A stretch of DNA of 64,000 nt from Microbacterium hydrocarbonoxydans (GTDB lineage: Bacteria > Actinomycetota > Actinomycetes > Actinomycetales > Microbacteriaceae), in the NCBI RefSeq assembly GCF_011752045.1, contig NZ_JAAKXW010000001.1:1116001-1180000 (forward strand), in the 5' to 3' direction. The notes under the pieces were generated by a model. It was not told the DNA's origin, did not search any database, and was given only the letters and a program-made list of their open reading frames with translations. The position numbers were made by a program, and so were the translations under genes. The stretch's first letter is position 1. Each line of letters starts with the position of its first letter. Of the stretch, positions 28,945 through 38,111 are shown in pieces.

Positions 28945-29532
28945 TCAGCGTGCGACGGCGGCGGTCTGGCTGAGGCCGGCTGCGGTGAGGGTGCGCAGCA
29001 GCTGCGGCATCCAGTCCGCCGGCCTCTCCTCGAGCGTGTCGCTCACCGGCTCCTGCTCTCGCGGGAGGGCGGCCGGATCGAGGTCGTTGTCTATCAAGTA
29101 GACGACCTCGCCGGGCTTGACGTAGTAGAGCCGCTCGCGGGCCTGCGTCGTGATGTAGGCGGGGTCGCGCCAGCGTTCGCGCTCGTGCTCCAGGGCCGCG
29201 ATCTCGTCTTCCGACACCTGGATGGAGGCCTCGAGCGCGGCGATCTTCTGCCGCTGATCGATGAACGTGCCCAGCGTCGGCACGAGCACCCAGGCACCCA
29301 GGATGACGAGGGACAGCATGATCACCGAGAACGCCGAGAGGCGGATGCCGGAGGCCCATTCGCGCACGTCGACGCGCTGTGCCGCGGCGCCGCGCGAGGT
29401 CGCGCGGGGAGAGACCGCGCCCCTCGCACGGGACTTCGCGGCGGGCGTCGCACCCTTCCGCCCGGTGGCGCCGGACGGGCGAGCGGAGGACGCGCCCGGA
29501 GACGCCGAAGGAGGAGCCGGTCGTCGTGCCAC
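28945..29532 (-). CDS. ftsB: FtsB/DivIC family septum formation initiator
   Basis: A 195-aa bitopic divisome protein. An Arg/Ala/Pro/Ser-rich cytoplasmic N-terminus of about 60 residues is followed by one membrane helix (about residues 65-90), a coiled coil (IDQRQKIAALEASIQVSEDEIAALEHERERW) and the conserved DPAYITTQARERLYYVKPGE block. It should bind FtsL and FtsQ at the septum. GTG 29532 has GGAGGA about five nt upstream. The gene lies between eno and DUF501. Confidence 0.92.
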   Translation of the reverse strand: MARRPAPPSASPGASSARPSGATGRKGATPAAKSRARGAVSPRATSRGAAAQRVDVREWASGIRLSAFSVIMLSLVILGAWVLVPTLGTFIDQRQKIAALEASIQVSEDEIAALEHERERWRDPAYITTQARERLYYVKPGEVVYLIDNDLDPAALPREQEPVSDTLEERPADWMPQLLRTLTAAGLSQTAAVAR

Positions 29533-29589
29533 GGCTCCTCCTCCGTCGTGCCCGCTCGGAGAGCGGTGTCAAGCAGTCTTCAGCTGCGC

Positions 29590-30885
<1,296 letters not shown>

Positions 30886-30968
30886 TCAGGGAAAGGGTGT
30901 GGTGGAGCGACGTCGATCCGCGCCCAGTCTAGCCCGCCCGCCGGCCGCGCCCGAGGGGATGACGGTGC

Positions 30969-31628
30969 TCAGACGACGAGGGCGATCGCGACGCCGTCCC
31001 AGCCCTTGACGCCGACCGTCTGGAGGGCGGTCGCGTCGAAGCGCGGGTCCTCCCCCAGCATCCGCAGGCCGTCCCGCGTGCCGATCACCTTGGAGTCCGT
31101 CGCGTCGTCGCGGACGATCTCCCCCTCGCGCCCGATGTTGTCGAGCACGACGACCGTGCCGGGGTGTCCGAGCTTCGCCGCCCAGTCGAGGTAGACCGTG
31201 TTCGACTCCTTGTCGGCGTCGATGAACACGAGGTCGAAGCCGCCGACCAGGGTCGGCAGCACGTCGGCACCGCGTCCGATGCGGATCTCCACGCGTTCTC
31301 CGACTCCGGCCGCGTCGATGCTCCTCCGTGCGATCGCCGCGTTCGCGGCCTCCGCTTCGACCGTGACCACGCGTCCGCCGTCGCCCACGGCGCGCGCCAG
31401 CCAGATCGTCGAGTAGCCGCCCAGGGTGCCGATCTCGAGTACCCGACGGGCGCCGCTGAGGCGGGCGAGGAGGTTCAGCAGCTTGCCCGCGACCGGGGCG
31501 ACCTCGATGGCGGGCAGGCCTGCATCGCGCTGCGCCTCGAGCGTGGCCTCGAGCGCGGGGTCGTGTCCGACGAGGGTGTCGGCGAGAAAGGCGTCGGCGT
31601 CGGCCCAGGCCGCTGGTGTGGAGTCCAT
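30969..31628 (-). CDS. SAM-dependent O-methyltransferase (catechol-OMT-like family)
   Basis: A 219-aa class I methyltransferase of the Methyltransf_3/caffeoyl-CoA OMT-like family. RVLEIGTLGGYSTIWLARA is the SAM-binding motif I, VVTVEAEAANAAIARR motif II, and FDLVFIDADKESNTVYLDWA carries the metal-binding Asp residues. The acceptor is unknown. ATG 31628 precedes the conserved N-terminal helices; an upstream GAGG is only 2 nt away. It stands alone between eno and the CPBP operon. Confidence 0.87.
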   Translation of the reverse strand: MDSTPAAWADADAFLADTLVGHDPALEATLEAQRDAGLPAIEVAPVAGKLLNLLARLSGARRVLEIGTLGGYSTIWLARAVGDGGRVVTVEAEAANAAIARRSIDAAGVGERVEIRIGRGADVLPTLVGGFDLVFIDADKESNTVYLDWAAKLGHPGTVVVLDNIGREGEIVRDDATDSKVIGTRDGLRMLGEDPRFDATALQTVGVKGWDGVAIALVV

Positions 31629-31672
31629 GTCCTCAGCCAACCCCGCGCCCGCCGGAGCGTCAAGGGCGCAGG

Positions 31673-32605
31673 TCAGCTGCGCGGCGGCGAGAGCAGGCGC
31701 ACCGGAGCGCCGCTGAGCTCTGGCTGGTCTCGGAACTGGCCGGTCAGCACGAGCACCAGGACGACCGCCGCGAGCACGACCCATCCGGCGAGGCCGAGCG
31801 GGCCGGCGAGCGCGAGGTCGGGCTTCGCCGCCGCGAAGATCACGATGAGCCCGCCGGAGGCGTTCAGCGCCCCGTGGGCGAGGACGGCCGGCCACACGGA
31901 TGCCGAGCGCAGCCGCAGCCAGCCCAGCAGCACACCCCAGGCCACGCAGCCGCCGATCATGAACAGCACACCGGTGAGATCCGTCCGGTCGAAGTTGTAC
32001 CCGAGGAGGATCACCGGGCTGTGCCAGACGCCCCAGACCGCCCCGCTGAGCAGCAGCGCCGGCCAGGTGCCGAGCGGCCGGAGCGCCGGAAGCAGCCAGC
32101 CGCGCCATCCCAGCTCCTCTCCGAACGCGAGGACGGAGTTGAACAGGGCGCCGAGCGGGATCGTGAGGATCTGCGCGAGCACGATCAGCCCGATCGGCGG
32201 CATCGGGGCGTCGTCCGGGAGCGCCTTCTCGACCTCGGCTCCGAATCCCGCGAACGACGGATCGAGCTGCACGAATCCGAGCGCCGCGGCGACGAGGATG
32301 CTGACTCCGACGAGCAGGGGCGGCGCGAGCCAGCCCGCGACCATGAGCCACACGACCCGCCTGGCGGGACGAAGCGGCCAGAGGCCCAGGAACCGCGCCC
32401 GCTCTCCTCGCGCGGGGACTCCGGTCACGAGGCTCACGATGATCGCCGCCACCGCCGGGGTGGACATCATCGCCGGCAGGAGGAGCGCCGAGCTCGGCTC
32501 GGCGAGGCCGTCGCCGAGCCAGAGCGGAAGGCAGACGAGCCAGGCGAGACCGCAGGAGAGGAGGCAGAACAGGATGACGGCGGTCCATCTCACGCGGGCG
32601 CTCAC
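31673..32605 (-). CDS. CPBP family intramembrane glutamic endopeptidase
   Basis: A 310-aa polytopic membrane protease-like protein with about eight helices. The CAAX protease/bacteriocin-processing signature is clear: FGEELGWRGWLLPAL (EExxxR-type motif), GAVWGVWHSPV and AHGALNASGG, which supply the catalytic Glu and metal-ligating His/Asn. The substrate is unknown. GTG 32605 overlaps the DUF1648 stop by 4 bp (GTGA), so it is the last gene of the gntR-DUF1648-CPBP operon. Confidence 0.88.
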   Translation of the reverse strand: MSARVRWTAVILFCLLSCGLAWLVCLPLWLGDGLAEPSSALLLPAMMSTPAVAAIIVSLVTGVPARGERARFLGLWPLRPARRVVWLMVAGWLAPPLLVGVSILVAAALGFVQLDPSFAGFGAEVEKALPDDAPMPPIGLIVLAQILTIPLGALFNSVLAFGEELGWRGWLLPALRPLGTWPALLLSGAVWGVWHSPVILLGYNFDRTDLTGVLFMIGGCVAWGVLLGWLRLRSASVWPAVLAHGALNASGGLIVIFAAAKPDLALAGPLGLAGWVVLAAVVLVLVLTGQFRDQPELSGAPVRLLSPPRS

Positions 32606-33645
32606 GACTGGCTCCTCTCGCCGCCGTCGGTTCGACCGCGTTCGACGTAGGCCTGCAGCAGGGCCGCGGCCTCCTCCGCGCCGTCGATCGTCACGATGAA
32701 CGGCTTCCGCTCTCGTCGCGACACCTCGACGGCGGCTCCGCGCCGCATGATGATGCCGGTGCGGCCGTCGACGGCCACCCGCCAGCCCCAGCCGCCGAAC
32801 TCTCCGAACGGTGAGACGTCGACCGCCCGTGCCGAGACGATCTCGGAGGTCGGGATGAACACGCGCGGCCAGCCGGCGAGCGACCGAGCGGAGAAGCCCT
32901 CCGGGGTGATCCGCACCCGGAACGACGCGGCGGTGGCCAGCGCGGCGGCGACGACGATGACGACGATCGCCACGATCCCGCCGCCCTCCACCCCGGTGAG
33001 CAGCATGTACGCCGCGAGCACGACGAGCGCGAGCAGCAGGAGGACGACGGCCGCGAGAGCCGCGCGCGGCATCGTGGTCGAGCCGAGCCAGACGACCCGC
33101 TCCCCGTCCGCCACGCGCACGGCATGCCGCGCCTCCAGCGTGCGACCGGGATCGGCCTCCACCCGCGGCTGCACGAGCCAGCCGATCGCGCCGATGAAGA
33201 GCAGCGCGGCGAAGGCCAGGGCCACGATGCCGCCGACGCCCGGCACGTCGGCCGGATCGCCGATGCCGCGTTGGATGCCGAGGGAGCCGACGTTCATCAC
33301 GAGGGACAGTGCGGACAGGCCGACGGCGAGCGATCCCATCAGGCGAGCCGCCCCGCCCCAGTGCGTGCCGACGGCGGCGAGGGTGGTGACGGCCATCAGC
33401 CACGGGAGACCGAGACCGGTGCCGATCAGCAGCCAGAGATACATCGAGGCGGGGCCCGTGCGGTCCGCGCCCGCGACGCCCCAGTGCGTGACGACGATCT
33501 CCGGGAGCTCCGGGAGCCAGGAGAGGATCACGCCGACGCCGATCACGGTGAGAAGCACCGGAACGGCGACGGCGAGGATGACGAAGGTGAGCCGGGCCCG
33601 GCGCAGCAGCGCCGGCGGGGTGCGGGTGAGATCGTGGGTCGTCAT
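32602..33645 (-). CDS. DUF1648 membrane protein
   Basis: A 347-aa protein with about six hydrophobic segments. The N-terminal LPEIVVTHWGVAGADRTGP is the DUF1648 motif (usually LP..IP.H....G). The C-terminal part (about residues 240-340) is a soluble, PH-like module with FIPTSEIVSARAVDVSPFGEFGGWGWR. In Firmicutes such proteins accompany GntR/YtrA regulators; function unknown. Its ATG overlaps the gntR stop by 4 bp and its stop overlaps the CPBP start. Confidence 0.83.
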   Translation of the reverse strand: MTTHDLTRTPPALLRRARLTFVILAVAVPVLLTVIGVGVILSWLPELPEIVVTHWGVAGADRTGPASMYLWLLIGTGLGLPWLMAVTTLAAVGTHWGGAARLMGSLAVGLSALSLVMNVGSLGIQRGIGDPADVPGVGGIVALAFAALLFIGAIGWLVQPRVEADPGRTLEARHAVRVADGERVVWLGSTTMPRAALAAVVLLLLALVVLAAYMLLTGVEGGGIVAIVVIVVAAALATAASFRVRITPEGFSARSLAGWPRVFIPTSEIVSARAVDVSPFGEFGGWGWRVAVDGRTGIIMRRGAAVEVSRRERKPFIVTIDGAEEAAALLQAYVERGRTDGGERSQS

Positions 33646-34034
33646 GTCGAGACCTCCTCAGGGTCGGGACGGCCAGGGACGATGCCGTCACGGTGGGACT
33701 GCACGATGCCTGCGAGCGTGTCCGCTGAGACGCCGAGACTCGCGGCGCGACGCACAAGGCGGTCGATGTCGTGGGCGAGCTCCGCGAGCGGTGCGGCGGA
33801 GGCGGAGATCACGGCACCGCGCCCGCGGCGGAGGTCGACGAGGCCCTCGTCGCGCAGGCGCTGATAGGCGTGCAGCACGGTGTGCTGATTGATGTCGAGC
33901 GCCTCGGCGACCTCGCGCGCCGCGGGAAGGCGATCCCCTGGCGAGAGCTCCCCGAGCAGGATGTCCGCACGGACGGATGCCGCGACCTGGTCGTACAGCG
34001 GTCGCGGACTGTCGACGTCGACTCTGATCAGCAT
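33642..34034 (-). CDS. GntR family transcriptional regulator, YtrA-like
   Basis: A 130-aa repressor-type protein. The winged helix-turn-helix occupies residues 8-75 (RPLYDQVAASVRADILLGEL, AAREVAEALDINQHTVLHAYQRL, LVDLRRGRGAVIS); only a short helical tail follows, as in the YtrA subgroup that senses cell-envelope stress. ATG 34034 has GGGAGG seven nt upstream. An inverted repeat overlaps its own promoter, which suggests autorepression of the whole operon. Confidence 0.9.
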   Translation of the reverse strand: MLIRVDVDSPRPLYDQVAASVRADILLGELSPGDRLPAAREVAEALDINQHTVLHAYQRLRDEGLVDLRRGRGAVISASAAPLAELAHDIDRLVRRAASLGVSADTLAGIVQSHRDGIVPGRPDPEEVST

Positions 34035-34060
34035 CTCCGGACCTCCCTCTATGTCTACTA

Positions 34061-34090
34061 ATTCTAGACGAACTAGAACAATTGTAACAA
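34061..34090 (-). promoter_or_regulatory. Promoter and operator of the gntR operon
   Basis: On the minus strand, -35 TTGTTA (34085-34090) and -10 TAGAAT (34061-34066) are 18 bp apart. The perfect inverted repeat TTCTAG-N5-CTAGAA (34062-34078) covers the -10 and spacer. A GntR dimer bound there would block RNA polymerase. Confidence 0.68.
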
Positions 34091-34139
34091 CCCTCCAGCC
34101 GTCTTCGTCGGGTCCGGCCGGATGTCGCACACTGGCTGC

Positions 34140-34613
34140 ATGCGCATCACTCCCCGTCGCCTCGCCGTGGGCATGAGCCTCTGGATCCCGAATCTCTTCA
34201 GCGGCATCCGGGTTCGCCGATTCAGCCCCGACTGGACGCATGCGACCGTCGAACTGCACGTGAACGTGTTCACCCGCAATTACGTGAAGACCGCCTTCGG
34301 CGGGTCGATGTCTGCGATGACCGATCCGTACTTCTTCATGCTGGTGATGCATCAGCTCGGCCGGGATTACGTCGTCTGGGACACGCGTGGCGAGATCGAG
34401 TTCCTCAAGCCGGGTCGCGGAGTCCTCACGGCGGAGTTCTCCGTGCCGAAGGAGCGCGCCGCGGACATCCGCGAGCGTGCCCACGGCGGGGCGAAGGTCC
34501 TGGAGTGGTTCGAGACGGAGATCACCGACCGCCACGGCGACGTCGTCGCGAGAGTGCGCCGCGAGGTCTACGTCAGGGAGAAGAAGCGCGTCACCGCGGC
34601 GCGCGACACCTGA
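34140..34613 (+). CDS. DUF4442 / hotdog-fold thioesterase-like protein
   Basis: A 157-aa protein resembling DUF4442, a hotdog-fold family related to acyl-CoA thioesterases. Characteristic blocks are NLFSGIRVRRFSPDWTHATVEL, NYVKTAFGGSMSAMTDPYFFML and FLKPGRGVLTAEFSVP. The substrate is not known. ATG 34140 is chosen from the domain start; a CACACT six nt upstream resembles the leaderless -10 found elsewhere. It is followed 39 bp later by an APC permease. Confidence 0.82.
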   Translation: MRITPRRLAVGMSLWIPNLFSGIRVRRFSPDWTHATVELHVNVFTRNYVKTAFGGSMSAMTDPYFFMLVMHQLGRDYVVWDTRGEIEFLKPGRGVLTAEFSVPKERAADIRERAHGGAKVLEWFETEITDRHGDVVARVRREVYVREKKRVTAARDT

Positions 34614-34652
34614 CGACACGCGCCGTTCACTCCGCCGTGGCACGATGACGGG

Positions 34653-35876
34653 ATGCCCCTCGCGCGCCGCCTGAGCCTCCGTGACGCCGTCGCCATCGGC
34701 CTCGGCTCGATGGTCGGCGCCGGCGTCTTCTCCGTCTGGGAGCCGGCGCTCGACGCCGCCGGGAGCGGTCTGCTCGTCGCGCTCGCGATCGCCGCCCTCG
34801 TCGCGTACTGCAACGCCACCTCCTCCGCGCAGCTCGCCGCTGTGCATCCGGTCGCCGGCGGCACGTACGCGTACGCCCGCGCCGAGATCGGGCCGTGGTG
34901 GGGCTTCATCGCCGGATGGTGCTTCGTGATCGGCAAGATCGCGAGCTGCGCTGCCATGGCGATGACCTTCGCCGCGTACGCCGCCCCCGCCGGCTGGCAG
35001 GTGCCCGTCGCCGTCGCCGCGGTGGCGGCCCTGGCGACGGTGAACTGCTTCGGCGTCACCCGCACCGCGCTGCTCACGCGCATCCTCGTCGTCGTGTCGC
35101 TGCTGGGACTCGCCGTGGTGGTCGCCGCGGGGCTCACCGCCGCGCCCGGCGCCACCCCCGAACCTCTCCCCGACGCGACCGCGTACGGCGTGCTGCAGGG
35201 AGCAGGGCTGCTGTTCTTCGCGTTCGCCGGGTACGCGCGCATCGCGACCATGGGCGAGGAGGTGGTCGATCCCGCCCGCTGCATCCCGAGGGCGATCGTG
35301 CTCGCCCTCGCCGGCGCCGTGCTCGTCTACGCGCTGGTCGCGGTGAGCGTGCTGCTCGTGCTCGGGGCGGATGCCGGCACCGCTCCCCTGGCGCACCTCG
35401 TCGCCCAGGCCGGCTGGGCGCCGCTCGCCCCCGTGGTCCGGATCGCCGCGGCGACGGCGTCTCTCGGCGCCCTGCTGGCCCTGCTCACGGGCATCGGCCG
35501 GACGTCCCTCGCGATGGCGCGCGAGGCCGATCTCCCGCGGTTCCTGGCGAAGGTGGACGACCGCTGGCAGGTGCCGCGCCGGGCCGAGATCGTGGTGGCG
35601 ACGATCGTGATCGGCATCGTGCTGCTGGCCGACCTCCGCGGCGCGATCGGGTTCTCCTCCTTCGGCGTGCTGCTGTACTACCTGATCGCGAACGCCTCGG
35701 CCTTCCGTCAGGGGGCGCCGGCGCGCCGATACCCGCGCGCGCTGCAGGTGATCGGCGCGCTCGGCTGCCTCGTGCTCGTGAACACCCTGCCCGTCCTCTC
35801 CGCCGCGATCGGCACCGGGGTCGTCCTCCTCGGAGTGGGCTACCGGATGCTGCGACTGCGACTCGCGCGGGACTGA
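34653..35876 (+). CDS. APC family amino acid/polyamine permease
   Basis: A 407-aa transporter with about eleven membrane helices. The N-terminal LRDAVAIGLGSMVGAGVFSVWEPA is the unwound TM1 substrate site of the APC superfamily, and FFAFAGYARIATMGEEVVDP is the TM6 region. The short length is typical of YhdG/CAT-like members. The substrate cannot be assigned. ATG 34653 fits the first helix. Its stop directly abuts the stop of the convergent AraC gene. Confidence 0.88.
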   Translation: MPLARRLSLRDAVAIGLGSMVGAGVFSVWEPALDAAGSGLLVALAIAALVAYCNATSSAQLAAVHPVAGGTYAYARAEIGPWWGFIAGWCFVIGKIASCAAMAMTFAAYAAPAGWQVPVAVAAVAALATVNCFGVTRTALLTRILVVVSLLGLAVVVAAGLTAAPGATPEPLPDATAYGVLQGAGLLFFAFAGYARIATMGEEVVDPARCIPRAIVLALAGAVLVYALVAVSVLLVLGADAGTAPLAHLVAQAGWAPLAPVVRIAAATASLGALLALLTGIGRTSLAMAREADLPRFLAKVDDRWQVPRRAEIVVATIVIGIVLLADLRGAIGFSSFGVLLYYLIANASAFRQGAPARRYPRALQVIGALGCLVLVNTLPVLSAAIGTGVVLLGVGYRMLRLRLARD

Positions 35877-36656
35877 TCAGCTCGCCGCATCCGAGCGGTA
35901 GGTGGTCGGGGCGATGCCGAGCACGGCGCGGAAGTCGCGGGTGAGGTGCGCGTGGTCCGCGTATCCCGTCTCCGCGGCGAGCGTGGCGAGGTCGGTCGAC
36001 GGATCGAGGCGGAGACGCTCGGCGGCCTCCTGGAGCCGGCGGCGGCGGATCATCGCGGCGGGGGCCACGCCCACGTGACGGTGGGCGAGGCGCTGCAGCG
36101 TACGCACGGACACGGCCAGCCGTGCCGCCGCCTCCTCCGGGGTGTCCGCGGCGCCGTCCCCCAGCAGCGCGTCGACGAGCGCGTTGGCCTGCCGCGCGGC
36201 ATCGCCCACGGGCCCGGTGCGCGCGACGAGCCAGTCGGAGAAGGCGCGGACCGCCCGCTCCCGATGCCCCGCCCCGCTCCCCATCGCTGCGGTCACGGCG
36301 GCGCGCAGGCCGGGCTCGTCGAGTTCACGCTCCCCGTCCACGAGTCCGGCGGGCGCCTCGACGAGCGCTGCGACAGCCGCCGGGCGCAGCAGCGCGCCCA
36401 CCGCCCAGCTCGTGCCGCGGAGGTCGCGGTGCGACATCCGGGTGGTCGCCCCGGAGAGGGTGACGGCACCGGGCTCGACGACGAGGTTCAACGCGGGATA
36501 GCCGACGACCTCCTGCCGCGAGGTGTGACCCGGCGCGACGTCCCACTCGGGGATCCAGAACCACGCCGCAAGCTCGGCGGCCTCCCTCGCCGCGGGCAGC
36601 CGGTGGAACTGCGGCAGTCGTGCCGGGTAGAGGATGCCGCGGGTGGGGTCGACCAT
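35877..36656 (-). CDS. AraC family transcriptional regulator
   Basis: A 259-aa regulator. Residues about 1-150 form an effector-binding AraC-like domain (DUF6597-type: PARLPQFHRLPA, WFWIPEWDVAPG); residues about 165-255 hold two helix-turn-helices (LAVSVRTLQRLAHRHVGVAP and LATLAAETGYADHAHLTRDFRAVLG). The ATG at 36656 is 6 nt after TAGCCT (36663-36668), so it is probably leaderless. Divergent, with a 91-bp gap, from the VOC gene, which is a plausible target. Confidence 0.9.
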   Translation of the reverse strand: MVDPTRGILYPARLPQFHRLPAAREAAELAAWFWIPEWDVAPGHTSRQEVVGYPALNLVVEPGAVTLSGATTRMSHRDLRGTSWAVGALLRPAAVAALVEAPAGLVDGERELDEPGLRAAVTAAMGSGAGHRERAVRAFSDWLVARTGPVGDAARQANALVDALLGDGAADTPEEAAARLAVSVRTLQRLAHRHVGVAPAAMIRRRRLQEAAERLRLDPSTDLATLAAETGYADHAHLTRDFRAVLGIAPTTYRSDAAS

Positions 36657-36747
36657 CGCCCCAGGCTACGCACCGGCAGGGACATCGCTCGCGAGGCTGT
36701 CGCGGATCTTCAAGCGACCGGCGTCCACCCGCTCCTAGCCTGACGGC

Positions 36748-37266
36748 ATGACAGATCAGAGCAGAGCCGGCGTGACCGGCGCGCACACCACGGACGGCCG
36801 CCCGCACGGCGCGACCGCCCTCACCCCGTTCCTGGCGATCCCGCGCGCGAAGGACGCGATCGCCTTCTACCGCGACGTCTTCGGCGCCCGCGTGATCGAC
36901 GTCACCGAGTTCGGCGACGTCGTCGCGCACGCCGATCTCGACTTCGGGCTCGGGCACCTCCAGCTCGGCGAGCCGAATCCCGAGTACCACCTCGTGCCCG
37001 CGCCCCAGGGCGAGGAGGACTGCTACTCGATGGGCCTGTACGTCTCCGACGTCGACACGGTCGTCGAGCGGGCCGTCGCCGCCGGGGCGACGGTCCGCGA
37101 GGCGCCGAGCGATTTCGTGTCCGGAGACCGCTTCGCCAGCATCCGCGACCCGTTCGGGGTGCGCTGGTCGCTGATGACGAGGATCGAGGACATCTCCGAG
37201 GAGGAGAGCGCCCGCCGGGTCGCCGAGTGGGCGGCCTCCTTCAGCGCCGCACCAGCCGGGGCCTGA
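36748..37266 (+). CDS. VOC (glyoxalase/PhnB-like) protein
   Basis: A 172-aa vicinal-oxygen-chelate protein with two beta-alpha-beta-beta-beta modules: LTPFLAIPRAKDAIAFYRDVFGAR and MGLYVSDVDTVVERAVAAGATV ending RFASIRDPFGVRWSLMTR. Members of this PhnB-like group are often annotated as glyoxalase or bleomycin-resistance-like; no substrate can be given. ATG 36748 is 6 nt after TAGCCT (36736-36741), so it is probably leaderless. Its last 26 bp overlap the convergent SGNH hydrolase gene. Confidence 0.87.
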   Translation: MTDQSRAGVTGAHTTDGRPHGATALTPFLAIPRAKDAIAFYRDVFGARVIDVTEFGDVVAHADLDFGLGHLQLGEPNPEYHLVPAPQGEEDCYSMGLYVSDVDTVVERAVAAGATVREAPSDFVSGDRFASIRDPFGVRWSLMTRIEDISEEESARRVAEWAASFSAAPAGA

Positions 37267-38035
37267 CCGCGAGCGCCCTCTCGACGGCGGGAAGCAGCGC
37301 CTCGGCGGTGCGCCGGTAGCCGAGCGGGCTCGGGTGGAACCTGTCCAGGCTGAACATCGCCTCCGGGTCGTCGAAGAACATCGAGCCGACGGCGCGACGG
37401 AGGTCGACCGCATGAGCTCCCGCTCGCGCGGCGGCCTCCGCCTGCGCCTCGCCCAGCCGCCGGGAGAGGCTGGAGATCAGACGCCGCAGCGGCTGCGGCA
37501 CCGGCCGCAGGGCGCCGAGGTCAGGACAGGTGCCGACGACGACCTCGGCCCCGCGGGCGCGGAGCCTGGTGATCGCCTCCTCGAGATGCTGCACGGACAC
37601 GGAGACGGGGATCCGGTGCGTGACGTCGTTCCCGCCGACCACGATGACCGCGGCATCCGGACGGTACTCCGGCGGCAGGGCATCCAGCTGAGCGGCCAGA
37701 TCGGGCGACTCCGAGCCGACGACCGCCGCCGTGCGCAGCCGCACCGGCCGGTGCTGACGCCGGGCGAGGCTCTTTGCGAGCCGTCCGCCGAGCGTCTCCT
37801 TGCGTCGCTCGGCGCCGAGTCCGGCCGCGAGCGAGTCGCCGAGCACGAGCAGCTCGATCGCCGGACCGTCCAGCGCCCGCCGCCACACGCGGTCCGCGTC
37901 GAGGGATTCCTCCCCCAGCGGCTTGCCGATCCGCCGTCGGGCGATCGCCGCCTGGTGGCGCAGCACGACCCGGATGCCGGCGGCGGATGCGACAGCGCCC
38001 ACCCCGATCGCGGCGAGGAGACGGATCCGGCTCAT
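37241..38035 (-). CDS. SGNH/GDSL hydrolase
   Basis: A 264-aa esterase-type protein with an N-terminal hydrophobic segment (residues 3-22) that may anchor or export it. Catalytic blocks are LLVLGDSLAAGLGAERR (Ser, block I), VIVVGGNDVTHR (block III, Gly-x-Asn-Asp) and SLDRFHPSPLGYR (block V, Asp-x-x-His). Its natural ester is unknown. The ATG at 38035 precedes the hydrophobic segment. Its 3' end overlaps the VOC gene on the other strand by 26 bp. Confidence 0.88.
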   Translation of the reverse strand: MSRIRLLAAIGVGAVASAAGIRVVLRHQAAIARRRIGKPLGEESLDADRVWRRALDGPAIELLVLGDSLAAGLGAERRKETLGGRLAKSLARRQHRPVRLRTAAVVGSESPDLAAQLDALPPEYRPDAAVIVVGGNDVTHRIPVSVSVQHLEEAITRLRARGAEVVVGTCPDLGALRPVPQPLRRLISSLSRRLGEAQAEAAARAGAHAVDLRRAVGSMFFDDPEAMFSLDRFHPSPLGYRRTAEALLPAVERALAVRPRLVRR

Positions 38036-38111
38036 ACGCCGATTCGACCCGATCGTCGTGAACCGCCGGTGAACGGCGTCAGGATGGTCCGCTCACGCGA
38101 GCAGGCGCCGC

